NCBI GenBank assembly: GCA_024434115.1
Contig: QMIT01000006.1
Coordinates: 320,719-384,718 of the forward strand
DNA length: 64,000 nt
Direction: 5' to 3'
Origin: Chloroflexota bacterium
GTDB lineage: Bacteria; Chloroflexota; Anaerolineae; Aggregatilineales; J027
Positions 26,161 through 35,377 of the stretch are shown piece by piece; the first letter of the stretch is position 1, and each line of letters opens with the position of its first letter. The notes under the pieces are model-generated. The model made no database searches. It saw only the letters and a program-made list of their open reading frames with translations, and was not told the DNA's origin. The position numbers were made by a program, and so were the translations under genes.

Positions 26161-27513
26161 ATGAACACAAAATCTTGGTACTATGTGCTGTTGTTGATAG
26201 GCCTGCTGGGATTTGGGATAACTGCCTGCGAAGAAGATTCAACCCCAACGCCTACCGAGGCAGTCGAAAACTCAGAACCCCAAGCTGTTGCGATTAATCC
26301 GCCGCGTGTGTGGATTGATAGCCCATTGAGCAATGAAATGGTGGTGTTTGGGGCATCCCCCATTGAGATTATTGCCCATGCCTCTTCATTGACAGGAAGT
26401 GCCCTACTCAGTGTGCGTGACGCGAATGGAGGACTGCTGACCACAGTAGATTTGGGCAGTCCGCAAGCAGTTGAAGAAACGGCAGGTGCCTTAGCGCGGT
26501 ATGAAGGCGAGTGGCTGCCAGTTCAACAAGAAGTGGGGACAACCAATGAAGATGGTTTAGTTGTTTTTGAATTGACGGTGGAAGTGAGTGGCGTAGTTTC
26601 TGCGCCAGTGTTTATATATGCCCTACAAGCGACCCCAACACCAACCCTCACGCCAACCGCAACCGCGACTTCAACGGCAACAGCCTCGCCAACCCCCACA
26701 ACCACATCAACGGCGACCTTCACACGTACTGCTACACAGACACCCACTGCGACAACCACTGGGACGGCGACATTTACAGCGACGCCAAGTTTGACGGCTT
26801 CCCCAACTCGCACTGCTTCGCCGACGCCGACCATCACCAGTAGCCCTTCGCCAACCGGTACGGGCACGGCGACCCCGGCTATTGTATTTGACCCCAAAGA
26901 GCCACTTCCCTGCCAGATTGGGCCAATTCGCGGACGTGAGGTGATCGCACGGGTCGGGCCGGGGGACAATCGCGGGCCACTTGAGGTACTCGAATTTGGC
27001 GACCTCTATTTGGTTACAGGGAAAAATGATACAGTGGGTGAAAACTGGTGGCAGATTAGTATTACGGGTGCGCCACAGGCATGGGCCAAAGATGCGGATG
27101 TGAATGAGTTTGGCGGCTGTGGCAATGTCCCAACGGTTGACGCACCGGGCATTACTCGACCTAATGGGCCACGTCCCTCCGGGCCAACCAATACTCCGGT
27201 ACCGGGGGCGACACCCGGCCCTGTGATCCATTATTTCTATGCGGATTACTATGAACTTCCGGCACTGGTTGATGACGTCTATGTCTATTGCACCAACATC
27301 TATTGGAGTGTCGAATACGTAGATGCCGTTTATCTATATTCATCCTATGATGAAACGACTGAAGGTGTTGTGGGAGTGGATAGTCGTCGGGTATGCCCCG
27401 ATGTAGCTACTGGCACCACGATATACTTTACCTTGACGATTTACAAAGCTGGGGTAGCAGTGGATGATCAAACAATCGGGATTACCTATCAAGACCCGTT
27501 TCTAGTCGAATAG
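26161..27513 (+). CDS. Thr/Pro-stalked lipoprotein with SH3-like domain
   Basis: A 450-residue exported protein. The signal peptide ends in a lipobox (LLGFGITAC, Cys about 23). An N-terminal immunoglobulin-like segment of about 130 residues is followed by a Thr/Pro/Ala/Ser stalk of roughly 80 residues made of short TPT/TAT units, an SH3b-like domain ([22 protein letters not shown]...[16 protein letters not shown]) and a second Pro-rich linker before a C-terminal beta domain with paired Cys. It is a surface protein, probably wall-binding. The ATG is 3 nt after the rhodanese stop with no clear ribosome site. Confidence 0.68.
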   Translation: MNTKSWYYVLLLIGLLGFGITACEEDSTPTPTEAVENSEPQAVAINPPRVWIDSPLSNEMVVFGASPIEIIAHASSLTGSALLSVRDANGGLLTTVDLGSPQAVEETAGALARYEGEWLPVQQEVGTTNEDGLVVFELTVEVSGVVSAPVFIYALQATPTPTLTPTATATSTATASPTPTTTSTATFTRTATQTPTATTTGTATFTATPSLTASPTRTASPTPTITSSPSPTGTGTATPAIVFDPKEPLPCQIGPIRGREVIARVGPGDNRGPLEVLEFGDLYLVTGKNDTVGENWWQISITGAPQAWAKDADVNEFGGCGNVPTVDAPGITRPNGPRPSGPTNTPVPGATPGPVIHYFYADYYELPALVDDVYVYCTNIYWSVEYVDAVYLYSSYDETTEGVVGVDSRRVCPDVATGTTIYFTLTIYKAGVAVDDQTIGITYQDPFLVE

Positions 27514-27520
27514 GGTAAAT

Positions 27521-27558
27521 AAAAATGACGGCTCACCTGATGGAAAGCCGTCATTTTT
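27521..27558. terminator. Bidirectional intrinsic terminator
   Basis: Perfect 13-bp arms AAAAATGACGGCT/AGCCGTCATTTTT with a 12-nt loop lie between two convergent genes, with A and T runs on both sides, so the hairpin can end transcription from either direction. Confidence 0.85.
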
Positions 27559-27585
27559 TATTCTATGTGGCTGAACCTACGATAA

Positions 27586-27987
27586 TCAGCTTTTAGGCTC
27601 TTCTTTCTTAGGTTCTTCTTTTTTCACTTCTTCAGGAGGCGGTGGAGGATTCAATTTATCACGCATTGCCTGTTCATTTGCCACCAATGATAGCCGTTCC
27701 GTCAATCCTACCATGCTGAATAATTTGCGATAATGCGACGACAACCCATAGGCAAATACACGGCGTCCGGCCCGATTGGCATCTTCGACCAGACTAATCA
27801 CCAAACCGATTCCAGCACTGTTGAGATAATCACTGGTTTCAAAGTTCATTGCCACAATCTCGACTTTGCTTACCGAGAGTTGATTATAGGCCGCATATGC
27901 CGATTCGCGTGTTTGGGCAATCACATCACGCGGAAAATCCAAAAAGCCTATCTTGCCATCCTGTCGAAACTGTACATCCTTAGCCAT
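27586..27987 (-). CDS. STAS-domain anti-sigma factor antagonist
   Basis: A 133-residue STAS protein of the SpoIIAA/RsbV class. The regulatory phosphorylation serine is in SDYLNSAGIG (S57). A charged tail of about 20 residues rich in Pro, Lys and Glu (PPPPPEEVKKEEPKKEEP) is unusual for the family. It lies 18 nt downstream of a protein with both a PP2C phosphatase and a HATPase kinase domain, its likely partner: the kinase would phosphorylate S57 and the phosphatase would reverse it. Confidence 0.85.
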   Translation of the reverse strand: MAKDVQFRQDGKIGFLDFPRDVIAQTRESAYAAYNQLSVSKVEIVAMNFETSDYLNSAGIGLVISLVEDANRAGRRVFAYGLSSHYRKLFSMVGLTERLSLVANEQAMRDKLNPPPPPEEVKKEEPKKEEPKS

Positions 27988-28005
27988 TGATTTATTACTC
28001 CCCCT

Positions 28006-30903
28006 TTAGTCAGCCTCATCAACCCATTCAGAAGCATCCGAAGTCGGTTCGGATTCCGACAATTCGCCTTCTGTTTTACCCAGATAGATGGTCATTTTAA
28101 CCAGATTACCCCCCTCCGGCAGGCGGGTAATTTCTACTTCGTCCATCAAACTTTGGATGAAGAACAACCCCCACCCGCGATCCGGTGCGCTGGTACCGGG
28201 GGCAGGTAGTGGGTCTGGAATAGATTGCCGTCCGCGATCTTCAACGCGAATTTGCAGATGGCCGGGCGCAGCGCTCAAAAGTACCGTAACTGCCGAGGAG
28301 CGGTCTTGCAAATTCCCATGTTCAATCGCGTTCATGCAGGCTTCGGCCACCGCCGTCTTGAGGTCATCAATCCGGTCTTCGGTAAAGCCCATTTCGCGGG
28401 CAATCGCTTCGGCGGCGTTGCGGGCCACCTTCTCAAATCCTAAGGTGCTGGGTAAAAACAACTCAACGTTTTGCCTCGGCATTGAATAGTTCTCCGTCCC
28501 TGTCGAGAAATCGAGATGATGAAAAATAGAGGGTTTCTTGGCTGGCTCATCTTCTGCAATTAGCGTCCGAGAATCATCCTCGTCAAGTAGTTCTTTTCCA
28601 TTGGAGAAATCAGAGCTAGTGGATAATTTTGATCCCGACCCGGATATTGCGGATGGCTGTTCCACTTGCAGTGATCGCAGTACCATGACCGTGATGTCAT
28701 CTTGGGCTACTTCTTGATCCAGATGCTTATCAACGGCCTCCACAATTTCTGTGAGAATACTTTCAGCGTTGGCGTCATCGGCAATCTTGTTGAGCAGTTG
28801 TTCAAGCCGTTCAAAGCCGAAAAATTCACCCCGCCGATTCATCGCCTCAACGATACCGTCGCTAAACAGCACCATCGCCCGCCCCGGTTGAAGTTGCACT
28901 GATTTGGTGGTGTAATGCGTTTGCTGGCTTGACCCCAACGGATACCCACCCACATCCACAAAATCCCATACCCCATCTTCATCCCGTACATAGGGTTGAA
29001 CCATACCAGCATTAGCGATGGTAAATTCGTAGCTATTGGGGTCAAAGAGGGCCGCAATCAAGGCACTGTTCATCTGATTTTGCAACAGACGATCCAAGAG
29101 GCGTTCATTTAATGCGTTCAAAAGTTCACCGGGATAACGATGGCGGTTGATTTCATCACGTAGCGCGGTGGTGATAACGGCCATAATCAAGGCGGCAGGC
29201 ATACCCTTACCACTCACATCGCCAATGAAAATACCCAGTTGGCGGTCTGGCAGGGGTAAAATCTGGAAATAGTCACCGCTGACTTGACGGGCGGCCAGCG
29301 AGGTAAACGCAATTTCCAATTCGGGCAAATTAGGTGGTTCGGTGGGCAGTAAGCTGGTTTGGATACCACGTGCGACGGTTAATTCCTGCTCGATACGTTT
29401 GACTTCCATATCGTGCAGTCGCGCATTTTGTAGAGCGACGCTGGCCTGATCGGAAAATGCTTCGGCCAACTCAACGTCTTGGGAAGTAAAAGCATTCATG
29501 GTACGGCCATTGACGTTCAATACGCCTACGGAACGTTCAAACACACGTAGGGGCAGACCCATCCATGATTCAATGTCACTACCGGGTAGCGGCGTCCACC
29601 GTTCGTCGTTCGCCGTGTCTTGGATGATGACCGGATGTCCCCGCGCAATAACCTCACGGGCGGCACGCGCTTCAGTTGCCAAAAAGGTCGTCTGGGCATG
29701 GGCTTCCGCATCGTCGCCGCGATGAGTCGCCACTTCTAACAGGCCTCGGTCATTTAACAGCAGAATCGAGGCGCTGTAGAAGGGAATTAACTTTTGTAAT
29801 TCCGACAAAATCCGATCCAGCACGGTTTGCAGGTCAAGTGATGAATTAAGGGCGCGGGAGACCTCCAACAGAGCGCGGGCAGTCCGTTGGGCACTGGCTT
29901 CAGCCCGGCGGCGGCTGGTTTCACGGACAAGGCGGCGTACCCCGAAGAAGACGAGAATCGCAATTAAGACACTCGTGACAATTGCCATGACTGAAATAAG
30001 CTGAATATCGCCTGCTACCAAGTTGCTGGCTTCATCCGTATCTTGACTGAGCATCAAGATAAACGAATAACCCCCTACCTGCACGGGCGCAATCGCCGCA
30101 ATCCGTTCCGTTCCCCTAGGGCTATAAGTCCGTGAAACAGAATCCCCGCCAGCCAGAATGTTTTGTAGGATCGTGGCCGGGAAGGCTTCGCGCACGTCTG
30201 AGATGGTCTCGCCTTCGGTACGGGCTTGATAGAGCAGCGTTCCTTCATTATCCAAAACCCACAACTGGCCCGACTCGGAATCCACAAACCCTTCAAGGCT
30301 GAGGTCTTGGCTAAAAATATTCTCAAGGTCAAGCTCATATACCAGATATTCGGTGTTGCCCGTGCGGGCTTCAACCGGGGTTACAAGCAAATAATCGGGA
30401 CGAGCCTGCCCGGAGCGAATGACTCGGTAGATTTGGGTAGGTAACTCGATTACCCCACCTTCAGCGGTTTGTTCGAGGAGTTCAGGTGGGATAGTAAAGG
30501 GGTAGTCTTCGCCTTGTTCGATGAGATCATTGTATTGGGTGGGCCACGCATAACGCGGACGGCCTCGAAAATCATAGCGGGTGACACTATTGATTGTGTT
30601 TTGGCGTTCAGCCCGTTCAATATTCGCCTCAATTGCTGCAATGGCTTGCGGCGTTTGGCTAGTGCCAATTCCTTGAATCTCAGGCGAACTCGCAAGACTA
30701 ATAATTTCAAAACTAAGGCTGTTAAAATAGGCTTCGGTTTGCTGGGCAACCGACGTACTAATTTGTAATTGTTGAACTTTGAATTGGTCTAACACGGTAC
30801 GCCCGATCACACCTGAGGCGAACAGCGTTACCACGCCAATCAGTGCTACAATCAGCAGCAACCCAAATACTGCAATCACATAAATTTGGAAACGCCGTTC
30901 CAA
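28006..30903 (-). CDS. Membrane sensor with GAF, SpoIIE phosphatase and anti-sigma kinase domains
   Basis: A 965-residue signalling protein. Order: membrane helix about 6-32, extracytoplasmic Cache-like sensor about 35-300, second helix about 302-324, GAF about 345-495, PP2C/SpoIIE phosphatase about 520-745 (SGDYFQILPL, GDVSGKGMPAAL, LFSDGIVEA, QDDITVMVL), and a C-terminal HATPase of the RsbW type about 808-945 with the N-box EACMNAIEHGN. It combines the kinase and phosphatase of a partner switch in one chain. The TTG at 30903 is chosen: GGGAG is 7 nt upstream and an extended -10 is 47 nt upstream. A longer frame to 31119 would overlap tatA. Confidence 0.88.
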   Translation of the reverse strand: MERRFQIYVIAVFGLLLIVALIGVVTLFASGVIGRTVLDQFKVQQLQISTSVAQQTEAYFNSLSFEIISLASSPEIQGIGTSQTPQAIAAIEANIERAERQNTINSVTRYDFRGRPRYAWPTQYNDLIEQGEDYPFTIPPELLEQTAEGGVIELPTQIYRVIRSGQARPDYLLVTPVEARTGNTEYLVYELDLENIFSQDLSLEGFVDSESGQLWVLDNEGTLLYQARTEGETISDVREAFPATILQNILAGGDSVSRTYSPRGTERIAAIAPVQVGGYSFILMLSQDTDEASNLVAGDIQLISVMAIVTSVLIAILVFFGVRRLVRETSRRRAEASAQRTARALLEVSRALNSSLDLQTVLDRILSELQKLIPFYSASILLLNDRGLLEVATHRGDDAEAHAQTTFLATEARAAREVIARGHPVIIQDTANDERWTPLPGSDIESWMGLPLRVFERSVGVLNVNGRTMNAFTSQDVELAEAFSDQASVALQNARLHDMEVKRIEQELTVARGIQTSLLPTEPPNLPELEIAFTSLAARQVSGDYFQILPLPDRQLGIFIGDVSGKGMPAALIMAVITTALRDEINRHRYPGELLNALNERLLDRLLQNQMNSALIAALFDPNSYEFTIANAGMVQPYVRDEDGVWDFVDVGGYPLGSSQQTHYTTKSVQLQPGRAMVLFSDGIVEAMNRRGEFFGFERLEQLLNKIADDANAESILTEIVEAVDKHLDQEVAQDDITVMVLRSLQVEQPSAISGSGSKLSTSSDFSNGKELLDEDDSRTLIAEDEPAKKPSIFHHLDFSTGTENYSMPRQNVELFLPSTLGFEKVARNAAEAIAREMGFTEDRIDDLKTAVAEACMNAIEHGNLQDRSSAVTVLLSAAPGHLQIRVEDRGRQSIPDPLPAPGTSAPDRGWGLFFIQSLMDEVEITRLPEGGNLVKMTIYLGKTEGELSESEPTSDASEWVDEAD

Positions 30904-30949
30904 AATATCACTCCCTAAAAAATAAATAAAGACAGTGTTGATATAGGGG

Positions 30950-30958
30950 ATTATAGCA
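30950..30958 (-). promoter_or_regulatory. Extended -10 promoter of the sensor phosphatase gene
   Basis: On the minus strand the sequence is TGCTATAAT, an extended -10 with a perfect hexamer. It would give a 5' leader of about 40 nt to the TTG start with GGGAG, supporting that start over the longer frame. Confidence 0.55.
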
Positions 30959-31040
30959 TATTTTCTCAATGCCACCTGTGGTCTAATGTGATATACTTTG
31001 GGATAGATGTTTGAAACACAAGGTAGAGAAGGATTATTCA

Positions 31041-31223
31041 ATGGCTGGTCTTGGTGCACCGGAATTGTTTTTGATTCTAATCGTGGTGCTGCTTCTGTTT
31101 GGTGTTGGGCGGGTGTCACGGGTTGGCGGCGAACTCGGTTCAGCCATTCGTGAATTCCGTAAAGGCCTGCAAGGGAACGAAGAAGACAAAGACTCTAAAA
31201 ATACGCAAACTCCTCACCAATAG
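31041..31223 (+). CDS. tatA: Tat translocase subunit TatA/E
   Basis: A 60-residue TatA-family protein: short N-terminus (GLGAPE), one membrane helix (LFLILIVVLLLFGVGR), hinge, amphipathic helix with GELGSAIREFRKGLQG, and an acidic/polar tail. It forms the pore component for folded-protein export. The ATG at 31041 has AAGGA 7 nt upstream. No tatC is next to it; a terminator follows at once, so it is monocistronic and divergent from the phosphatase gene. Confidence 0.9.
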   Translation: MAGLGAPELFLILIVVLLLFGVGRVSRVGGELGSAIREFRKGLQGNEEDKDSKNTQTPHQ

Positions 31224-31255
31224 TACCGCTTTATATAGCTAATGTTGGTTGAATC

Positions 31256-31302
31256 AAAAGCTCTGAACGACTAACTTTTAATCCCGTTGTTCAGGGCTTT
31301 TT
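31256..31302 (+). terminator. Intrinsic terminator of tatA
   Basis: The stem AAAGCTCTGAAC with GTTCAGGGCTTT (one mismatch) ends in TTTTT, 33 nt after the tatA stop. Confidence 0.7.
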
Positions 31303-31342
31303 CGGTTACTTATTCTGTTCATCAGGTTGGATTAAAATTGCC

Positions 31343-32434
31343 TTGACCACCCAAACAAACCGTATTCCCCTGCTCTATTCGCACCACCATCAAGAACACG
31401 CCCCAACGCTCGAAACACATCATGGCAAAATTCTCAATTATCCAGAAGTGCCACGTCGTGCCGAGATTATTCGGGGGCATTTGTTGGCGACAGGTTTGAT
31501 GCAGCCAATCATAGTAGAAACCTCCATGTCGAAGTCCGACATCTGCCAAACGCTCGACGCTGGCATGGTGGATTATCTTGAAGCGATCTCCCGCGACATG
31601 GCAACCCTGACAACGGAGAGCCTATCCTCATTTTATTCGCTGCAAGATACCGACCCGGCGCATTTTTATCGCTACCCATCGGTTTTTCCACAACGTGACC
31701 GGATTTACCACTCCCACCAAAGCCTGATGGGACTGCACGGCTATTATTGTTTTGATAAAGACGCCCCCGTCGGCAAAGGCACATGGGAGGCCGCGCTTTA
31801 CTCCGCCACGATTGCCCATCAAGGGGCGGGGATGATTTTGGAAGGATATTCACTGGTCTATTCCCTGTGTCGTCCTCCCGGCCATCATGCCAGCCGCGAT
31901 TTAATGGGAGGCTATTGTTATTTCAACAATGCCGCCATTGCCACCACCCGCCTGCTCGAAAAAGGGACGGTTGCCATCATTGATATTGACTACCATCATG
32001 GCAATGGCACACAAGAGATTTTCTGGAACGAGCCGTGTGTCCTGTTTACGTCCATCCATGCCCACCCCGATGGTGAATACCCCTATTTCACGGGTTATGC
32101 CGAAGAAACAGGTGGCCCAGCTGCGCCCAATACCAATCTCAATTTTCCGCTGCACGCTGGAGCTACCGAAGCTGGATTTTTAGACGCGCTGGATGAATTA
32201 TTGACAGGAGTGCGGGCCTTTAATCCGGCTTCGATTGTGGTATCGCTTGGTTTTGATGCCTTTGAGCAAGACCCACTTGGCACATTCAAGTTGAAAGTGG
32301 AGAGTTATTTCAAGATCGCCCAAAAAATTGCCGTCCTCCATTTACCAACATTGCTGGTACAAGAGGGCGGCTATGCAGTGGATATGTTAGGGGTGCTGGC
32401 CGAGCAGTTTGTTAGCGGGATGCTGTCACTTTGA
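31343..32434 (+). CDS. Histone-deacetylase-family amidohydrolase
   Basis: A 363-residue zinc amidohydrolase of the arginase/deacetylase fold. It has RPPGHHA (177-183, catalytic His pair), the zinc ligands in DIDYHHGNG (D216, H218) and the third ligand in GFDAFEQDPLG. The bacterial relatives deacetylate acetylpolyamines or acyl groups; the exact substrate is unknown. The start is a TTG with weak upstream signal. Its 3' end overlaps the convergent ATP-grasp gene by 23 nt. Confidence 0.88.
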   Translation: MTTQTNRIPLLYSHHHQEHAPTLETHHGKILNYPEVPRRAEIIRGHLLATGLMQPIIVETSMSKSDICQTLDAGMVDYLEAISRDMATLTTESLSSFYSLQDTDPAHFYRYPSVFPQRDRIYHSHQSLMGLHGYYCFDKDAPVGKGTWEAALYSATIAHQGAGMILEGYSLVYSLCRPPGHHASRDLMGGYCYFNNAAIATTRLLEKGTVAIIDIDYHHGNGTQEIFWNEPCVLFTSIHAHPDGEYPYFTGYAEETGGPAAPNTNLNFPLHAGATEAGFLDALDELLTGVRAFNPASIVVSLGFDAFEQDPLGTFKLKVESYFKIAQKIAVLHLPTLLVQEGGYAVDMLGVLAEQFVSGMLSL

Positions 32435-33512
32435 CATTTTGACGGAGGGCAGCCAGTTCGGCAATCGTGTTAATTAGCCGTTCATAGGGCCACCCACCTG
32501 CTTGGGCCTGCAAACACAGATCGCTGTACCCCGGATTTAACCCCGGCAGTGGGTTGACCTCCAAAATATAGGGCTGATGACTGCGGGTGCCGTCTAATCT
32601 GAAATCTACCCGTGCCACATCCCGACAGCCTGTTACGCGGAAAACTGCCGCCGCCAACTTTTTCAAGTGTTCCTCTTGGTCAGGTTCAAGCGGTGCGGGG
32701 CAGAAATAGTGGTAATCATCTGCCAATTCAACCTTCATACGGTTGGTGTAGATATCGCCACCTTCGTCCATATAAGCCGAAAATTCGACCTCCAAGCTGG
32801 GCAAAAATTCGAGACCTTCCAATAATTCGTCTGGTAGTTCGCGCTCGCTGATCTTTCGTGCCACCGTCGGCTTAACATTGCCAACCATGCCGACCATCAC
32901 TTCACGACCCTGCACATAATGTTCCACCAAGATGGGCTGGTTATAGCGGGCGAGTTGTTTGGCAACCTGTGAGCGCAGTTCGGCGACTGTCCGCACAATG
33001 CTTTCCGGGCTAACCCCCATGCTCGTCCCTTCGCGGCTTGGTTTGACAAACAGCGGAAACGCCAGTTCATCACCATTAAGCAAATCGGCATCAATTGGCT
33101 CATCGGCGCTTTCAAACACCTGAAATTCCGGTGTGGGCAAGCCGTGATAATGCAGCACGCGCTTGGTCATGGGTTTATCGAGCGCTAACGCCAATGTCAA
33201 CACCTTACTCCCGGTATACGGCAGACGCAGCATTTCCAACACCGCTGGGATTTGCGCCTCACGCCCATCCCCAAAGTGGCTTTCGGCAATATTGAAACAC
33301 AGATCGGGCTGATAGGCCTGTAATTTCTCCACAAGACTATAGGGTGGCAGGATGTTGGCCTCGAAAAATTCGGCATGGTGTCCGCCGGATTCGAGGGCTG
33401 CGATAATGGCGTTAATGGTTTTAGGGCTGTCGAGGTCGTCCCATTGGTCAGGTGTCATACCTTCCCATGTAGGCGCATTTTTCTTGAGATTGGCAAGCAC
33501 CGCAATACGCAT
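32412..33512 (-). CDS. ATP-grasp ligase (D-Ala-D-Ala ligase-like)
   Basis: A 366-residue ATP-grasp enzyme: N-terminal MRIAVLANLKKN, LCFNIAE at the first substrate loop, central PLFVKPSREGTSMGVS, and the metal site in VARVDFRLDG...ILEVNPLPGLNPG. D-Ala-D-Ala ligases share this layout (EVNxxPG), but the first loop differs, so another carboxylate-amine ligase is more likely. The ATG at 33512 fits the protein start; a longer frame adds 21 unconserved residues. It follows a KamA-type gene by 77 nt on the same strand, so it may use a beta-amino acid; this is inference. Confidence 0.82.
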   Translation of the reverse strand: MRIAVLANLKKNAPTWEGMTPDQWDDLDSPKTINAIIAALESGGHHAEFFEANILPPYSLVEKLQAYQPDLCFNIAESHFGDGREAQIPAVLEMLRLPYTGSKVLTLALALDKPMTKRVLHYHGLPTPEFQVFESADEPIDADLLNGDELAFPLFVKPSREGTSMGVSPESIVRTVAELRSQVAKQLARYNQPILVEHYVQGREVMVGMVGNVKPTVARKISERELPDELLEGLEFLPSLEVEFSAYMDEGGDIYTNRMKVELADDYHYFCPAPLEPDQEEHLKKLAAAVFRVTGCRDVARVDFRLDGTRSHQPYILEVNPLPGLNPGYSDLCLQAQAGGWPYERLINTIAELAALRQNVKVTASR

Positions 33513-33589
33513 GGTCTGTTGTTTGTTCCTCGGTTGTTTTAAAGAATGAGGGTAATCCAGAGGGGCGGGTGTCACCCCTCCACTGATTT

Positions 33590-35248
33590 TTATTCGTGGT
33601 GTCCGTTGCTGGAACCATTTCCGTTGTGATGGCCGTTGCCATTGTGTCCATTATGGCCGTTATGCCCATTCGAACCTTCGGGTTTACGGAGCAGGGTTTC
33701 GGTATGACCATTGTGACCGTTCCCGTTATGTCCATTTCCATTCCCGTTGCCAGAAGTTTGGGTATCACGATGAATGGGGATGGGCAGGTGCATCAAAGGT
33801 GATTCTTCACCAACACCATAGGGTTTCCACTTGGCCTCGTCGCTATTGAGGCGATGTTGCACCCCGCCGCGACTGTGCAGTTCATCAAACCCTTCTGGCT
33901 TGATGGCAAGCGAACGCCCTTCCAGCAGATCAATCACCCCACCCTGACCCGGTTCGGGCCGTTCGGGGGCAAAACGATCCAGATGGTCAATCATATGCGG
34001 GTCGTAATCTTCTGGTTCCACATAGGTCGTGATGTAGCCCTCATAATTGCGCAGCACCACCTTGCCGGGGGCTTGGCTGATCATGTATTGGGGCATCACC
34101 GGAATCTTACCACCGCCGCCGGGAGCATCTACCACATAGGTCGGGATGGCATAACCGCTGGTGTGCCCGCGCAGCCCCTCAATGACCTCAACGCCTTTGG
34201 CTACAGTAGTACGGAAATGACCCGCTCCTTTGACCAGATCGCATTGATAGAGGTAGTAGGGCCGGACACGATTGCGTACCAGCTTGTGTACCAGTTCGCG
34301 CTGAATATTCACGCTGTCATTGATACCCGCCAGCAGCACACTTTGATTGCCCAACGGAATGCCCGCATCGGCGAGTTTTGCCAATGCTTGACTCAGTTCC
34401 GGCGTGATTTCTTTGGGATGATTGATATGCACATTCATCCACAAGGGGTGGAACTGGCGCAGCATCGTTGTAAATTCTTCGGTGACACGCATCGGCAGGA
34501 AGATCGGCACGCGGGTACCAATGCGAATAATCTCAATATGTTCGATTTCGCGCAGACTTGCCAAGATATGTTCCAGCGTTTTCGGCGCAAGGGTCAGCGG
34601 ATCGCCCCCACTGAGCAGCACGTCGCGTACCTGTGGCGTATTGCGCAGATATTCCAACTGCATCTCAAATTCAGTTTTGCTGAACGTGGCGTGTGCATCA
34701 CCCACGATGCGGCTGCGTGTGCAATAACGGCAATAGCTGGCACATTGGGTCGTCAGCAGCATCAACACCCGATCAGGATAGCGATGCACCAACCCCGGCA
34801 CAGGACTATGTTTATCTTCTGCTAGGCTGTCTTCCATCATGCCCTCAAAGGCTTGCAGTTCGCGCCCCAACGGGATGACCTGTCGCCGAATCGGGCAGAA
34901 GGGGTCATCGGGGTCAATCAAACTGGCAAAATAGGGCGTGACATCTACCCGAAATTTATCTTCCGCCGACAGCCCTTCAATTTCTTCAGGGGTCAGGTGG
35001 ATAATTTGGGAAAGTTCTTCTAGCGTGTTGAGCCGATGGGCCAGTTGCCAGCGCCAGTCAAACCATTTTTCGTCTGGGATGTCCGCCCACAAGGCAGGGC
35101 GTAGTGTCGTCTGTAATTTTGATTGTGAGGTCGGGTAAACCTGTAGTTCAGCAGGAAATGGAAGTAGGGGGGGATGGTTCTCACGGACACGTTGTCCGGG
35201 AGGTTCGGGTGGCTCTGAAAGCTCTTCAGTTTCTGTGACTTGCAGCAT
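33590..35248 (-). CDS. kamA: KamA-family radical SAM aminomutase
   Basis: A 552-residue radical SAM/PLP enzyme of the lysine 2,3-aminomutase family. The cluster motif is C169-ASY-C173-RY-C176, followed by LLSGGDPL and the C-terminal PLP region (YVVDAPGGGGKIPVMP). Standard KamA is about 410-470 residues; this one has about 90 extra N-terminal residues and a C-terminal tail of about 50 residues composed almost only of Gly, Asn and His. GGAG lies 10 nt before the ATG at 35248. It may convert lysine or another amino acid to its beta form for the ATP-grasp ligase downstream. Confidence 0.85.
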   Translation of the reverse strand: MLQVTETEELSEPPEPPGQRVRENHPPLLPFPAELQVYPTSQSKLQTTLRPALWADIPDEKWFDWRWQLAHRLNTLEELSQIIHLTPEEIEGLSAEDKFRVDVTPYFASLIDPDDPFCPIRRQVIPLGRELQAFEGMMEDSLAEDKHSPVPGLVHRYPDRVLMLLTTQCASYCRYCTRSRIVGDAHATFSKTEFEMQLEYLRNTPQVRDVLLSGGDPLTLAPKTLEHILASLREIEHIEIIRIGTRVPIFLPMRVTEEFTTMLRQFHPLWMNVHINHPKEITPELSQALAKLADAGIPLGNQSVLLAGINDSVNIQRELVHKLVRNRVRPYYLYQCDLVKGAGHFRTTVAKGVEVIEGLRGHTSGYAIPTYVVDAPGGGGKIPVMPQYMISQAPGKVVLRNYEGYITTYVEPEDYDPHMIDHLDRFAPERPEPGQGGVIDLLEGRSLAIKPEGFDELHSRGGVQHRLNSDEAKWKPYGVGEESPLMHLPIPIHRDTQTSGNGNGNGHNGNGHNGHTETLLRKPEGSNGHNGHNGHNGNGHHNGNGSSNGHHE

Positions 35249-35377
35249 TGCGTCATTACTCCAATTAAAAAGCCGAACAATGTCGGCTAAGGGTGTACAA
35301 GGGCAAAGCACGATTAACCATATAAAATTATAGTACGTTTTTTCACCAGTGGAACTACCAATTTTTAGGTGTTTTGC

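Noticed and set aside
30904..31119. N-terminal extension of the sensor phosphatase overlapping tatA
   Set aside because: No ribosome site near 31119. The TTG at 30903 has GGGAG at 7 nt and an extended -10 47 nt upstream, and the extension would run antisense through the tatA start.
33854..34825. Plus-strand frame of 323 codons inside kamA
   Set aside because: Antisense to the radical SAM core, rich in His and Gln as expected for a shadow, and without a ribosome site.
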